Assembly: GCF_018918075.1 (NCBI RefSeq) | Contig: NZ_JAHLPW010000003.1 | Span: 186,001-250,000, forward strand | Direction of reading: 5' to 3' | From: Virgibacillus sp. MSJ-26 | Lineage (GTDB): Bacteria; Bacillota; Bacilli; Bacillales; Amphibacillaceae | Length of the DNA stretch: 64,000 bases | In this document: positions 44,590-54,563 of the stretch, one piece after another | Position numbering within the stretch: the first letter of the stretch is position 1 | How the letters are laid out: every line of letters starts with the position of its first letter | The notes under the pieces: model-generated | Databases searched by the model: none | Seen by the model: only the letters and a program-made list of their open reading frames with translations | What the model was told of the DNA's origin: nothing | Made by a program: the position numbers and the translations under genes

Positions 44590-46603
44590 TTTTAACCAGC
44601 CTTTCTTCATATTCCTCAATTTGAATTTCTCTAATATTCGTTACACCAGCTTCCTCGGATACAAGTTCATAGAATCGTCCAATCGTATTTGCCTTTCTAA
44701 ATTGCATACGTTCTGCTGCACCAAATTCTTTGTCAGTTACTAACAAAACCCACTGTGAACAAATCTGTGGCAAATACTCAATCAAATTTTTTTGATGTGT
44801 ACCGGACAATCTTCCGAATGGCGTATCCATAAATAGTGGCATTTCCATGGCACTTGTACCGCCAGCTACTTGGGCTAAAGCTGAAATGAAGCTTAACGAT
44901 AAGACTTGACGCTGACCTTGGGATATGTTTGCAAGGAATGGTTGTCCATAATGATTTAATACTTCGAGATTATAATTTTTAGTGACCTTCGCTTCCTTTA
45001 TCATATCCTTACCTGAATCATCCAATAAATAATTTAAATTTTGAGTTGTCGTTAATTCAAGTTCCTCTAATAGTTCACTCTCAAATTTTTTAATTACCTT
45101 TTCTAATCTACTCACAGAAACCTCTATAATATTACGTTTTTGTAAAACATGTTTATGTAAGCCACTTTCTCGTTCAAGCTCTTTAAGTTTGATTTCCAAT
45201 GAAGCTATTTCTTTCTTCAATTCATCTTCTTGTTCTGCATTCTTCTTAAGTTTAAAATCTATCTCTAGTTTGGCTTTGTTAATTTTTTCTCGCTCTAGGT
45301 TTAATTCCTTCATCTGATTTTCACCGGATTGATTTAAACGTTTATTGATTTCCTCTAACTGATATTGAATATGGTCTTTTTTAGACTGGAGTTCATTGAA
45401 CTCATATTTCCACTGTTCTATTTGATCGACTCTTCCATCTAAGTAAGCAGCTAATTGTTTCATCTCGGCTTGAACACTCTGCATATCTCTATTTTTTTCA
45501 AACTCTTTCGCCGAATTAGATAGCATCGACAAGTTTTGATACATCTGGGAAGTTCTATCAAACGATGTTCCACAAATACAGCGCATATCTTCCAACAGCG
45601 ACTCGATGAAACTGGAATCAATACCACTTCCTTGATTAACTAGATCATAAGAAAGCTTCGTAAGTTGTTGTTGATATACATTTTCCCCCATTAAAAGTGG
45701 CAAATATTTATTCAGCTGTTTAGTCTGTCCAAACTTACTTTCTATCTCTAATCCAATCTGTTCAAGATCATTCTCAAGATTTTCTCGTTCCTTTATACTT
45801 GTACTCATCATTTGGTATTCTTTTAAAGCTTCGTTAATCTCTGCTAAACGAACAAAGTTTTTCGCATCGTATTGTTCTAGTTCAGTAGATTCACTTTGTA
45901 TACCTGCTAGCTTTTCATTTAAATGATTCATCTCACGCAAAGCCTTTTTATAATCACCTGTTGAAAGCTGCTCCAATTCCTTTGTTGTATCAGACAAGAG
46001 TTTATTGAATACTTGTTGTGTTTTCAATATCTGGTCGATTTTCAACAAGTTTTTAATACCATCCGTCACCTCTTGTCTTTGTTGTGGGGATACTCGAGTT
46101 AATCTCTCAATCCGTTCTCCGTCAAAGAAGAAATAATGCTTCACTCGATCATCAATGATTTGATCCGTTATATATTTAACTTCTTTATCTGAATGCCATT
46201 CCTCATCTGTTGTATGGTTAACCAAATGGACTTTAAACGGTTCTTCTTTTTGTTTTCCTGTATCGTCCTTCATGGCAAAATATACCCGCTCAATCGTATA
46301 ACTTTCATTATGGTGAGTGAAATCAAGTGTTACAGAGCATTTGATCCCACCTTTACCACGGCTCGCTTGTTCTTCTACGGCGTTGACGTTTGCCAATAAA
46401 ACATCCGCTTCTTGTGCATCCTGAATAAGCTTGATGTCTCCAAATAATGCAAACATCATTGCCCTGTAAATACCCGTTTTACCCCGTCCATTCTCTCCTA
46501 AAATAACGGTGACAAGCTCACTTGATTCGGTTTCGGCAAATTCGATCGCCTGTAAGCCATAAAATTGGCGAAAATTATTCATTTGTAGCGACTGAATAAT
46601 CAT
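44582..46603 (-). CDS. Rad50/DndD-like SMC-type ATPase
   Basis: A 673-aa protein. N-terminal ATP-binding half with Walker A GENGRGKT (36-43) and YFFFDGERIERL (about 165). A long coiled-coil arm spans about 190-520, with a central RCICG (about 340) like a zinc-hook tip. The C-terminal half has the ABC signature SQGQRQVLSLSF (about 561) and Walker B PLFMDTPFGRLSG (about 587). It resembles DndD and the SMC-like ATPases of several defence systems. It acts on DNA, presumably with its three co-encoded partners; its start and stop overlap the neighbours by 4 and 8 bases. Confidence 0.88.
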   Translation of the reverse strand: MIIQSLQMNNFRQFYGLQAIEFAETESSELVTVILGENGRGKTGIYRAMMFALFGDIKLIQDAQEADVLLANVNAVEEQASRGKGGIKCSVTLDFTHHNESYTIERVYFAMKDDTGKQKEEPFKVHLVNHTTDEEWHSDKEVKYITDQIIDDRVKHYFFFDGERIERLTRVSPQQRQEVTDGIKNLLKIDQILKTQQVFNKLLSDTTKELEQLSTGDYKKALREMNHLNEKLAGIQSESTELEQYDAKNFVRLAEINEALKEYQMMSTSIKERENLENDLEQIGLEIESKFGQTKQLNKYLPLLMGENVYQQQLTKLSYDLVNQGSGIDSSFIESLLEDMRCICGTSFDRTSQMYQNLSMLSNSAKEFEKNRDMQSVQAEMKQLAAYLDGRVDQIEQWKYEFNELQSKKDHIQYQLEEINKRLNQSGENQMKELNLEREKINKAKLEIDFKLKKNAEQEDELKKEIASLEIKLKELERESGLHKHVLQKRNIIEVSVSRLEKVIKKFESELLEELELTTTQNLNYLLDDSGKDMIKEAKVTKNYNLEVLNHYGQPFLANISQGQRQVLSLSFISALAQVAGGTSAMEMPLFMDTPFGRLSGTHQKNLIEYLPQICSQWVLLVTDKEFGAAERMQFRKANTIGRFYELVSEEAGVTNIREIQIEEYEERLVKNE

Positions 46604-46785
46604 GACTCGTCTCCTTTCTGTTCTACTTTCATATCCAAATATCGTTGCATGTTTTTAGCATGTGCCTCAATCGATATAGGTTTGGTTTCAACTTGCTTTA
46701 TCGTTTCCAAAATCAAATCACTAACCAATGGATCTTCATCCTCTAACAAAATGCTAATTTTCGCAGTCAACACATGATCTGTCAT
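46600..46785 (-). CDS. Very small acidic protein of the embedded operon (61 aa)
   Basis: ATG 46785 with GGAGGTAGG upstream, overlapping the large gene's stop by 4 bases; its own stop overlaps the ATPase start by 4 bases. The chain is helical and acidic (ISILLEDEDPLVSDLILETI). No family was recognised. The exact overlaps on both sides argue that it is a real, stoichiometric component rather than a chance frame. Confidence 0.65.
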   Translation of the reverse strand: MTDHVLTAKISILLEDEDPLVSDLILETIKQVETKPISIEAHAKNMQRYLDMKVEQKGDES

Positions 46786-49700
46786 TCTAGCCTACCTCCT
46801 TCTAGCAAACTTTTATGAATCAATTCATCCCCTTCAATGACGTAAGGTGTCTTTTCTTTATCAATTGCATCATGAACATCACTAAGAAATTGTCCGTCTT
46901 TTGAGTACTTCACGCTTTCTAGAAAACTTCTAATCTCCGTTAATTTTGCCGCTCCATCAAACTGCTGCTGTAAAATAGTCTCAATGAATGTTACCTCATC
47001 TGGAATTCCCCCATCTAAAGGAGACAACACTGCATAAAAGGATCCCAAAATTTTCCAGGCACCCGATTTTCTTAATATATCTCCCAACAAATCTTCATTC
47101 CACCGAATGGATTCGGGTAATGTTGGTAGCTCAGTCGGATTGAACAGCTCAGATATATAAACATACTTCCGATTGAATTGATGTTTGATTTCCTCAAACT
47201 TAGCACTAGTAATGTCTAAAATAGTTTGAACCTTCTCTTCATCCATCTGAATCGTATCACGGTGAACATACTCCCCGAACTGCCCACGAGAATAATACAG
47301 CAAATTGTTCGAACGAAGCAATACAAGATCGAGTATTCTGCTTCCTTCACCTAGCAATTCAGTTAACCAAAAATTCACCTCTTCCCGAGCGACAATTCGA
47401 TTTTCCTCTAGGATAAGGCCTTCCACTAAATCTTTTATCGTCAAAGTATCGCCCTCAAATTCTTCTAAAACCGCATAAGGAAATCGAGGGAATTTGAACG
47501 TAGATAATCCCATATTTTTAAGCAAACCATATAGAACATAAGCTGTTGGTATTCCAATACTTTTCAAATACATTTCATTTTCGTTGAAAAAGGACGGAAA
47601 ATATATGAATTGCCTTTTATTCATCGCCATCTTTAATTTTGAAATAATAAATTGTATATCCTCGGATTCTATATCCTCATATTGCGACACAAGCGTGTAG
47701 ACTCCATGATCATACGGAATAATTTTTGTTGAACCCCATAAAATAGAAGTCAGTGTAAACTCTCTCCATCCTTTTTGATGCACGAATTCCTCCATTAATT
47801 CCCGAACTGCAACAGGCCGAGCTCGTTCCTTCAAAAACTTTGTAACCCACTCATGATTCTCCAGTCTGTCCGCCCCATAAGGCAGAACAGTCGGAAACCG
47901 CGGCAAAGATAACTTTTGCTGTGGAAAAATACGAATTAAAGAATACAATGCATATTCATTCGGGACACCTTGTTCAAATGCTTCCTTTTTCACCGCGTTA
48001 AAAAGCTTTCGTATATGAAAAAATTCTTCCTCTTTATGCCATGATTCAGCCGTAGTAATGACGGAATCCAACCATGTTTCATCGACCAATACAAAATTCA
48101 CATGAATATATGTCCCCCTTCCCCACATATAAAACGTATCCTGCAAATCATCTCGAATAACAATCGAATAAAAAGAGCGTTCACCATGAAATCCACCAGG
48201 CATTAAAGCATTTGCTTTTTCAATCAACTCTTCTTCCCTTTGATAAATTTCTACACCGTTTGGATATTGCAACATAACCATTTCAACAATATCTGCTTTT
48301 GTCATATTTTTAATAATCCCCTGATTTTCAGACAACCAATTGATTTCAGTAGTAGCAATCGTATATACCACTTCCTCTGGTGAACCATCTTCCAGCGCCC
48401 TTTCCTTACAAAACACGTCCACATCAACCAATGTAATAACACGTTTTGAAAATACCTTTTGCATGTCACGCTTTACCGTTTCAACATATTCCTCTAACTG
48501 ACGTTTGTTTTTCATCGATAAAACCGCAATCTCATTTATGTTTTGATAGAAGATTCCATTTGCATCAAGCGCATGGATAAGAAGAAAATGAGCCTCTAAC
48601 TTATCATCTAATTCTCTCGCTGGAATCATCTCTTTGCCTGCAGAAAGGTCATGGGTCAATACGGATACGAGTCGCTCCCAGTTATCAAGCAGAATCCTAT
48701 CCCCTTTTTTCAAAATTTGTCTGATTCTTTCCCTTGTAACACCATGCTTACTTCCTAATTGTTCAAGGGTTATATGCTCTCCTTCTAGTGAGGCCTGATA
48801 TCGCTTTTGAACGAGTGTTATATATTGCTTAGGAATTTTAAACTTTTTTTGTTCTTTATCTGATTCTTTTATTTTTTGATACCACTCGACATACCTCTTC
48901 AACTCATAATCGAGCAATTCTTCATTAGTTAACTTATTTATTTTTTCTTCTTTGAAAATCTGGCTAACAACTTCCTCCAAACTATGGAACAAATTTTTAA
49001 TCCGGACTTTTCCAATCCCAGGAAGATCTTTTAATTGCAACAAATCAACAGGTAAATCGCTTAATAGAATGATCCCCTCTTCCTGCATCGTTTCAAGAGT
49101 TGAAAAGACATTAGCCGGAAACCATTCTGACTTCATTTTCTTATTTTTAATTTCTGAAGGAATTGTGACAACATTTTGTTCATAACGAATAACTAACTCT
49201 CCATCAGGAGGCGTATTGGCTGCCGTTTCAATCTTATCCAAACGTTGTAACTCTTGCCAAAACTTAATTACCGTACCTTCTCCAACACCTTTCAATTGCC
49301 TATGAATCCCATCTAAATAGGTTGGCATCTCACTCAAACGATATATTCCTTTTTCTTGTAATTTTGTCAACATATGATTGCATCCTTGAATATCCATATC
49401 GTTGAACAATGTTTCTGCTAGGTTTCCTGGAATCTTAAGCATTTCTTCCTCAAAATGCAAAGTAAACAACTCTTCTTCTTTTTCTTCTTCCCGATCAGAC
49501 TTATCAAATGTGATACCTTCAAGTAATATTTTAACTTGACCTATATCTTCTTTTAATATCCATGCCATCGTACTAAGCAATCGCTTGTCAAGTTCTTTTA
49601 TTGTATTTATGTGATACTTTTTTAATCGCTCGTGGAATTGTGCTGAAAAAAAGGATTCCAAACTAGCGGTAAAATTGTTCACTTGAATTTGCAAATCATT

Positions 49701-50873
49701 TTCTACTGTTGGACCATTATGAAACCTTGATAGTACACCTGTAAAACGAAACCCTTGTACATACAATTCTTCTAAAAGATTAAAGAAATGAAACCTAGAT
49801 TGTTGATAGATTTCACGCAGAGCGTCTTCTGTCACCTCATTGAAACGCGATAGATTCCAATGTTTTTTTAGATAAGCAATCCCGTTAGATGAATCTTCAG
49901 GTAGTCTTTCGTGCTCCAGATGACGTGGGATTTGAATTTGTCCCCTATCTATCCAGTAGTCAGATTCAACAGATACGATAGTAAGTAATTGATCTTCTTC
50001 TTTTTTTTCTTGAATCGTGTCGCTCCATTCCACCGTGTCCGATTGCTTCACGCCAATTTTATCAATTTCTACAAGAGGTAGGGTTTTATTCAATAAAAAC
50101 CAGGCAGATTGATAGTTCGTTGACTTACCACCCTTTTTAGTAAAGCGAAAATACATTTTATGCTTTTTCAATGACGTTAATTTCTCATTGATAGACCAAT
50201 CACCAAGAATCCAAAGTACCCCATCCTGATCACGTTTATCAACATACTCCAGCTCTTGTTCCCTTAGATAGGCCAAAATAGGGAACGGAATTTTTTCTTT
50301 TTCTACAATATTTTGCGCTTGATAAACTTCTGCTTGCTGTTTTTCTTTATTTATACTTTCTATTTTCTCATTCACTTCTTGCCATAAACTATCAATCTTT
50401 TCCATCGTCTGTTCGACATATGGCTGGATAAGTTGATCAGCATCTGACGGACCACTTTGTCGACGCGGCAGTTGATAAATAGGTGCTACAAAATCATAAC
50501 TCACATACACTTCCATATACCAAACACTTATATCAAATAAAAATCGATGAGCCTGAATCGCACTTTGAATATCTACCGCATTCAAATGATGTGCTGCTTT
50601 ATTTCCCATTTTTCGAATCCATTCCAGTTTTAAATAGATTTCCTCTTCAATCGCTTGATCTCGGTAAAGCTTATAGATGCGTTCAGCATGTTTTAAAGGA
50701 TACATTTCTTCTAATTTTTCCTGTTCACTAATCCTCTTCACTATATGCTCACAATATAGACGACTCTTCATCAAAGTAGCATTGGGTTGCTCATATATTA
50801 GATTTTCAATTTCCGTTGCCAACTGATGGAAATCATCTGATATCTCTTTTGTAAATTCAAATATAGTAGACAA
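46782..50873 (-). CDS. Large modular DNA-binding-like protein (1363 aa) of the BREX-embedded operon
   Basis: Started at TTG 50873 because GGAGGAGGG precedes it by about six bases; the longer GTG frame would begin inside that site. Residues 1-120 resemble a DUF4145-type helical domain. Helix-hairpin-helix motifs occur at about 530 (LKGVGEGTVIKFWQEL) and 620 (DLPGIGKVRIKNLFHSLEE), followed by a sigma-70 region-4-like helix-turn-helix near 710 (TLEQLGSKHGVTRERIRQIL). Two repeated modules in the C-terminal third share the pattern GxPxxYxLYxLxxxxxxxxxxxPRFP (about 970-1000 and 1105-1130). No nuclease motif was seen. It heads the four-gene operon directly after pglX, probably as its DNA-recognition subunit. 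Confidence 0.75.
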   Translation of the reverse strand: MSTIFEFTKEISDDFHQLATEIENLIYEQPNATLMKSRLYCEHIVKRISEQEKLEEMYPLKHAERIYKLYRDQAIEEEIYLKLEWIRKMGNKAAHHLNAVDIQSAIQAHRFLFDISVWYMEVYVSYDFVAPIYQLPRRQSGPSDADQLIQPYVEQTMEKIDSLWQEVNEKIESINKEKQQAEVYQAQNIVEKEKIPFPILAYLREQELEYVDKRDQDGVLWILGDWSINEKLTSLKKHKMYFRFTKKGGKSTNYQSAWFLLNKTLPLVEIDKIGVKQSDTVEWSDTIQEKKEEDQLLTIVSVESDYWIDRGQIQIPRHLEHERLPEDSSNGIAYLKKHWNLSRFNEVTEDALREIYQQSRFHFFNLLEELYVQGFRFTGVLSRFHNGPTVENDLQIQVNNFTASLESFFSAQFHERLKKYHINTIKELDKRLLSTMAWILKEDIGQVKILLEGITFDKSDREEEKEEELFTLHFEEEMLKIPGNLAETLFNDMDIQGCNHMLTKLQEKGIYRLSEMPTYLDGIHRQLKGVGEGTVIKFWQELQRLDKIETAANTPPDGELVIRYEQNVVTIPSEIKNKKMKSEWFPANVFSTLETMQEEGIILLSDLPVDLLQLKDLPGIGKVRIKNLFHSLEEVVSQIFKEEKINKLTNEELLDYELKRYVEWYQKIKESDKEQKKFKIPKQYITLVQKRYQASLEGEHITLEQLGSKHGVTRERIRQILKKGDRILLDNWERLVSVLTHDLSAGKEMIPARELDDKLEAHFLLIHALDANGIFYQNINEIAVLSMKNKRQLEEYVETVKRDMQKVFSKRVITLVDVDVFCKERALEDGSPEEVVYTIATTEINWLSENQGIIKNMTKADIVEMVMLQYPNGVEIYQREEELIEKANALMPGGFHGERSFYSIVIRDDLQDTFYMWGRGTYIHVNFVLVDETWLDSVITTAESWHKEEEFFHIRKLFNAVKKEAFEQGVPNEYALYSLIRIFPQQKLSLPRFPTVLPYGADRLENHEWVTKFLKERARPVAVRELMEEFVHQKGWREFTLTSILWGSTKIIPYDHGVYTLVSQYEDIESEDIQFIISKLKMAMNKRQFIYFPSFFNENEMYLKSIGIPTAYVLYGLLKNMGLSTFKFPRFPYAVLEEFEGDTLTIKDLVEGLILEENRIVAREEVNFWLTELLGEGSRILDLVLLRSNNLLYYSRGQFGEYVHRDTIQMDEEKVQTILDITSAKFEEIKHQFNRKYVYISELFNPTELPTLPESIRWNEDLLGDILRKSGAWKILGSFYAVLSPLDGGIPDEVTFIETILQQQFDGAAKLTEIRSFLESVKYSKDGQFLSDVHDAIDKEKTPYVIEGDELIHKSLLEGGRLE

Positions 50874-51021
50874 ATAAACCCTCCTCCTCACATAAAATAT
50901 TTATACAAGCATAATGTAGTGATTGTGTTTTAATTATTTCTTTTTACCTTTATATTGTTCTGCCCCCCTTTATGTAGGGTACAAAGAACATTGAAATTTA
51001 ATAATGGCTATATCAAAAACT

Positions 51022-54000
51022 TTATATTTTTGCAACTAACCCTTTAAATTTCTCATAATTAACCTTCACACCATCGTCTAAGTCGATCTCGATTTGCATG
51101 TCTGCTAAATGGTGGAGTTTTTCGTCGTATGCTTTTAATTCTTCTATTTTCCTTTCGACCGATGTTAATTCTTTTTTCGCATCGCGTATTTCTTTTGCGG
51201 TGGCATTACCTTCATCTTCAATCGTTGATAGTAAATCTTTCTTTTCCGATTCATAGCGTACTTGAACATCATGGAGGTAATCCGTACGAATCCGAGATAA
51301 GGTTGTTTTGTCATAACGGTGCATATAAATAAGACAATTAAACGCCTTCTCTTTCCCTGACGTAAACAACCAATAAATCGGTCGCTTCTTGTATGTTTGC
51401 ACATGATCTTTATAGAAATTATTTAAGAAATAGCGACGTAACGCTTCCCTGGCCGTTTCATTTTTCCTACGTCCAATCGCATCAGCCACAAAGGTAAGGT
51501 TTTCTTCTAGCGTATCATCACCAAACGTCACTTTCACAAAATTAATAAAGCGAGTCACAATATCATCCTCAAAGTAAGCCCCTGGTAGGATAGGTAAGAT
51601 ATTATTTTCATCCGCTGGGAAGGTTTGATAACGACTCAGATCAAACTCACCTCCTGCGTAGATGAGGCCTTCTTCATCTAAAGAATAGCGACCAAAAGTA
51701 CAACCGACTGCATAAGAGATGAAGCTTTTGACGTCACGTTCTAAGTTAGCTTTTCGAATGGTCACATCCTCATCAGCCACATCAGGATTCAGTTCATCTT
51801 GTAAGCCATATAAGTCAATGAAAATTCGGTTTAGTTTTTCTTCGTTCTCTTTGAGTTGATTGAATTGAGATTCGGCAAATCCATTCCAATTACGAAATGA
51901 AGAATCTATTGAATTTGAAATAAACTCTAATAAGGGATGTTTTGTAAAATCCCATGATGTTTCAAAAGAATCCCAGTCCTTTTTTGAAATTTTAATGTTG
52001 ATATCTACTAAGTCATTAATAAAAGTTATTTTATCTTTCTCTAAATTTACTGGAATTTTACTTATATTTCCTGGTTGAAAATTTAATGTAGGATTTATTA
52101 TGTTTAATATATACTGTGCAATTTTCGAACAAAAAAGTGCTAGAATATATTTCTTTATATTTTTATCACTTATTGAAATAAAAGGACTAGCGTCATCATA
52201 TAAAAATCCTTTATAAGAGTAAGTAGCCGAAAATTTACTGCTAGTAATCTTGTTCCAAGTCAAAGCCGGTTTAAATATAAAGTCTAGATTATGATTAGTA
52301 GACCCAACTTTGTATCCTTCATCTCTCATGTTTCGGAGTTCAAAACCATCATCTTCCCAATTAACAACTTCTTCATTATTCCCGTACCACTTTTTAAACA
52401 TTCCACCTTTTTTATAAGGAAACCATACTTTATTACTGTATTTTGCCACTTTCCTATTATCAAAATTAAACCCTATTGTAACAAAAGAAACTTCACTCCA
52501 ATGTCTGATAAATCTTTTATTATCTGCAGTAACCATTCCTTTTCTAGTTTGACCATAAAAACCTACTTCATTGAATTCTTCAAAAGCAACTAATAGTTCT
52601 TGACTCACCCAATAAGCATTTGGACTTCCTGGAATTTTGTTGAAATTATCTTGATTAAACGTATAGCGATAAGAAACAGTTGGATTTTGAACAGCCTCTA
52701 AAGTTTTGATGGGTTGGTTTGCCGCCCCACGAAAATCTGAAAGTCTAACATATTCTCCATCTGTTCCACTATGATAGTTTCTAAGTGTAAATGTACAAAT
52801 TGGTACTGTTGCACCATCAAATCCAGAATATTCGAGTTGAATTAGGCTACTTATATTTCGATCGTTTATAATTTTTTCTCTTAACTTTTCGTAGGATGAG
52901 ATAAACATCCACACATAGGGTGTCATGAATCCGATTTGTCCATTTTTCTTGGTCGCATAAAAGCTATATTCTATAAAAGATGAAAATAGATCAGATTTCA
53001 CATCAGAGTAGTGTTTGTCTAAGTATTCGTTAACTTCTTTTGTGACATACCTTCTCCCCGCGTAAGGAGGATTTGTAACAAAGACATCATATTCTCTTCC
53101 CATAATAGTTGCCTGTTTTAACAGCCCCTTAAATAAGGGTAGTGTATGCTCTTTAAAGTCCATTTCAAAAATGTTATTCTCTTGCTTCTCTAGTTCTTCT
53201 AATCGATCATTTAAGATGTCATAGTCTACTGGCTCCATTTTAATAAGGGAACCAATAGCTTTCCCATGTTTAAACTGATCAACAAATGATTCTATTTCAT
53301 CATAATGATTGCCCTCTGTTTCCCCTGCCAAATAAGCAATCTCTTCATCTGTCACAAGGTTTGTTTCTTGAATGGCTGCAAGGTGTATTGTTAATCCATC
53401 GCGTTCAATACTTCTTAAGAAGCGTCGATTATATTGTAAAGCTTTCATCACTACAGAAAAGCTTGCTAATTGATATGCCCTGTCATCAATGTCAAGTCCA
53501 TATAAGTTATTTTCGATAATCAAACGTGGAATCTCTCGGTCCATATAGCCAGATTTACTGTAAATTTCATGTAAGACGTCAAACATATAAACGAGTATGT
53601 GTCCACTTCCCATAGCTGGATCAAAGCATTTTATATCTTCTACTTTTAAATCTTTATTTATATATGGTGCTAATTTTTCTTCTAGAACCTCTTTTGATTC
53701 TTGACTTTCAAGATAGAATTCCCATTTTTCAATTAAACCTTTATCCTCAGGATGAGATTCGATCCAATAGCGCCCTAATGCGTTTTGGACCATATAACTG
53801 ACGATCCACTCAGGTGTAAAGAGTTGGGTCGCATACGGTATTTCCTCTTTTTTATATCTTTTTTTCGCCCGAATCACTCGATCATTTTCTTCATAAATAT
53901 AATACTGATAAAGCCATCCTATAATTTCAACTTTCTTCCAGTCTTCTTCCGGTAACTTTTCCGTATCAATCATTTCCTGCACAAAAGAATCCGTTCCAAG

Positions 54001-54549
54001 CAGTCCTTCTGGAAAGAGGATCGCCGTATAATCTTCAATCGTCTCAAACATGAACGGCATGTATCGATTTAAATCATTACAATGAAGTTTGATTAAGTAT
54101 TTAAAAAGTTCTTCTGTATTATTGTCCATTTTTAAATCATAAACATATTCTTTATCGATAGGTAGATCAAGGGACAATGCTTCTTTAATCATATCGGGTT
54201 CGGTACTACCTTCTGTTTCGGAAGATAGGACGCGAACCTTTGTTGGTAAATAATCATTTACTTCCATAAAACGAAGGGCAACGAAACGGTTGAACCAGGT
54301 ATATGCCGTTTCTTCCATCACCTGGTCAAAGCCGATATCATTGATACGGTTAATAAGCCTGTTTCGTTGATTTTTTTCGACATCCGTCAATTGCTTGCCA
54401 TCAATATAGATTGCATCCGAACTTTTAATTGAAGCAGCATCTGCTATTTTATCTTTTGTAATCCCTATTTTTCTCGCTTGTAATTCAACTCGTTCCAATA
54501 ATTCTTTGCGGGCATTAATGGCATAGATTCGTAATGCTGATTTATTCAT
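51022..54549 (-). CDS. pglX: BREX adenine-specific DNA methyltransferase PglX
   Basis: A 1175-aa protein. The methyltransferase core has motif I CFDPAMGSGHILVYMFD (about 310) and motif IV VTNPPYAGRRY (NPPY at about 492), an N6-adenine type. N-terminal helical and long C-terminal recognition regions are of the usual length for BrxX/PglX, with a coiled-coil end (EIRDAKKELTSVERKIEELK). It methylates one strand of a non-palindromic site to mark self DNA. It starts 14 bases after brxC. The last 190 codons have broken copies at 44030, 41718 and 33539. Confidence 0.95.
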   Translation of the reverse strand: MNKSALRIYAINARKELLERVELQARKIGITKDKIADAASIKSSDAIYIDGKQLTDVEKNQRNRLINRINDIGFDQVMEETAYTWFNRFVALRFMEVNDYLPTKVRVLSSETEGSTEPDMIKEALSLDLPIDKEYVYDLKMDNNTEELFKYLIKLHCNDLNRYMPFMFETIEDYTAILFPEGLLGTDSFVQEMIDTEKLPEEDWKKVEIIGWLYQYYIYEENDRVIRAKKRYKKEEIPYATQLFTPEWIVSYMVQNALGRYWIESHPEDKGLIEKWEFYLESQESKEVLEEKLAPYINKDLKVEDIKCFDPAMGSGHILVYMFDVLHEIYSKSGYMDREIPRLIIENNLYGLDIDDRAYQLASFSVVMKALQYNRRFLRSIERDGLTIHLAAIQETNLVTDEEIAYLAGETEGNHYDEIESFVDQFKHGKAIGSLIKMEPVDYDILNDRLEELEKQENNIFEMDFKEHTLPLFKGLLKQATIMGREYDVFVTNPPYAGRRYVTKEVNEYLDKHYSDVKSDLFSSFIEYSFYATKKNGQIGFMTPYVWMFISSYEKLREKIINDRNISSLIQLEYSGFDGATVPICTFTLRNYHSGTDGEYVRLSDFRGAANQPIKTLEAVQNPTVSYRYTFNQDNFNKIPGSPNAYWVSQELLVAFEEFNEVGFYGQTRKGMVTADNKRFIRHWSEVSFVTIGFNFDNRKVAKYSNKVWFPYKKGGMFKKWYGNNEEVVNWEDDGFELRNMRDEGYKVGSTNHNLDFIFKPALTWNKITSSKFSATYSYKGFLYDDASPFISISDKNIKKYILALFCSKIAQYILNIINPTLNFQPGNISKIPVNLEKDKITFINDLVDINIKISKKDWDSFETSWDFTKHPLLEFISNSIDSSFRNWNGFAESQFNQLKENEEKLNRIFIDLYGLQDELNPDVADEDVTIRKANLERDVKSFISYAVGCTFGRYSLDEEGLIYAGGEFDLSRYQTFPADENNILPILPGAYFEDDIVTRFINFVKVTFGDDTLEENLTFVADAIGRRKNETAREALRRYFLNNFYKDHVQTYKKRPIYWLFTSGKEKAFNCLIYMHRYDKTTLSRIRTDYLHDVQVRYESEKKDLLSTIEDEGNATAKEIRDAKKELTSVERKIEELKAYDEKLHHLADMQIEIDLDDGVKVNYEKFKGLVAKI

Positions 54550-54563
54550 TGGACTTTCATCCT

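Noticed and set aside
44582..46603. Complete Dnd phosphorothioation system
   Set aside because: Only a DndD-like ATPase is present; the cysteine desulfurase and PAPS-reductase-like DndC are missing, so DNA sulfur modification is not supported despite a sulfurylase elsewhere in the window.
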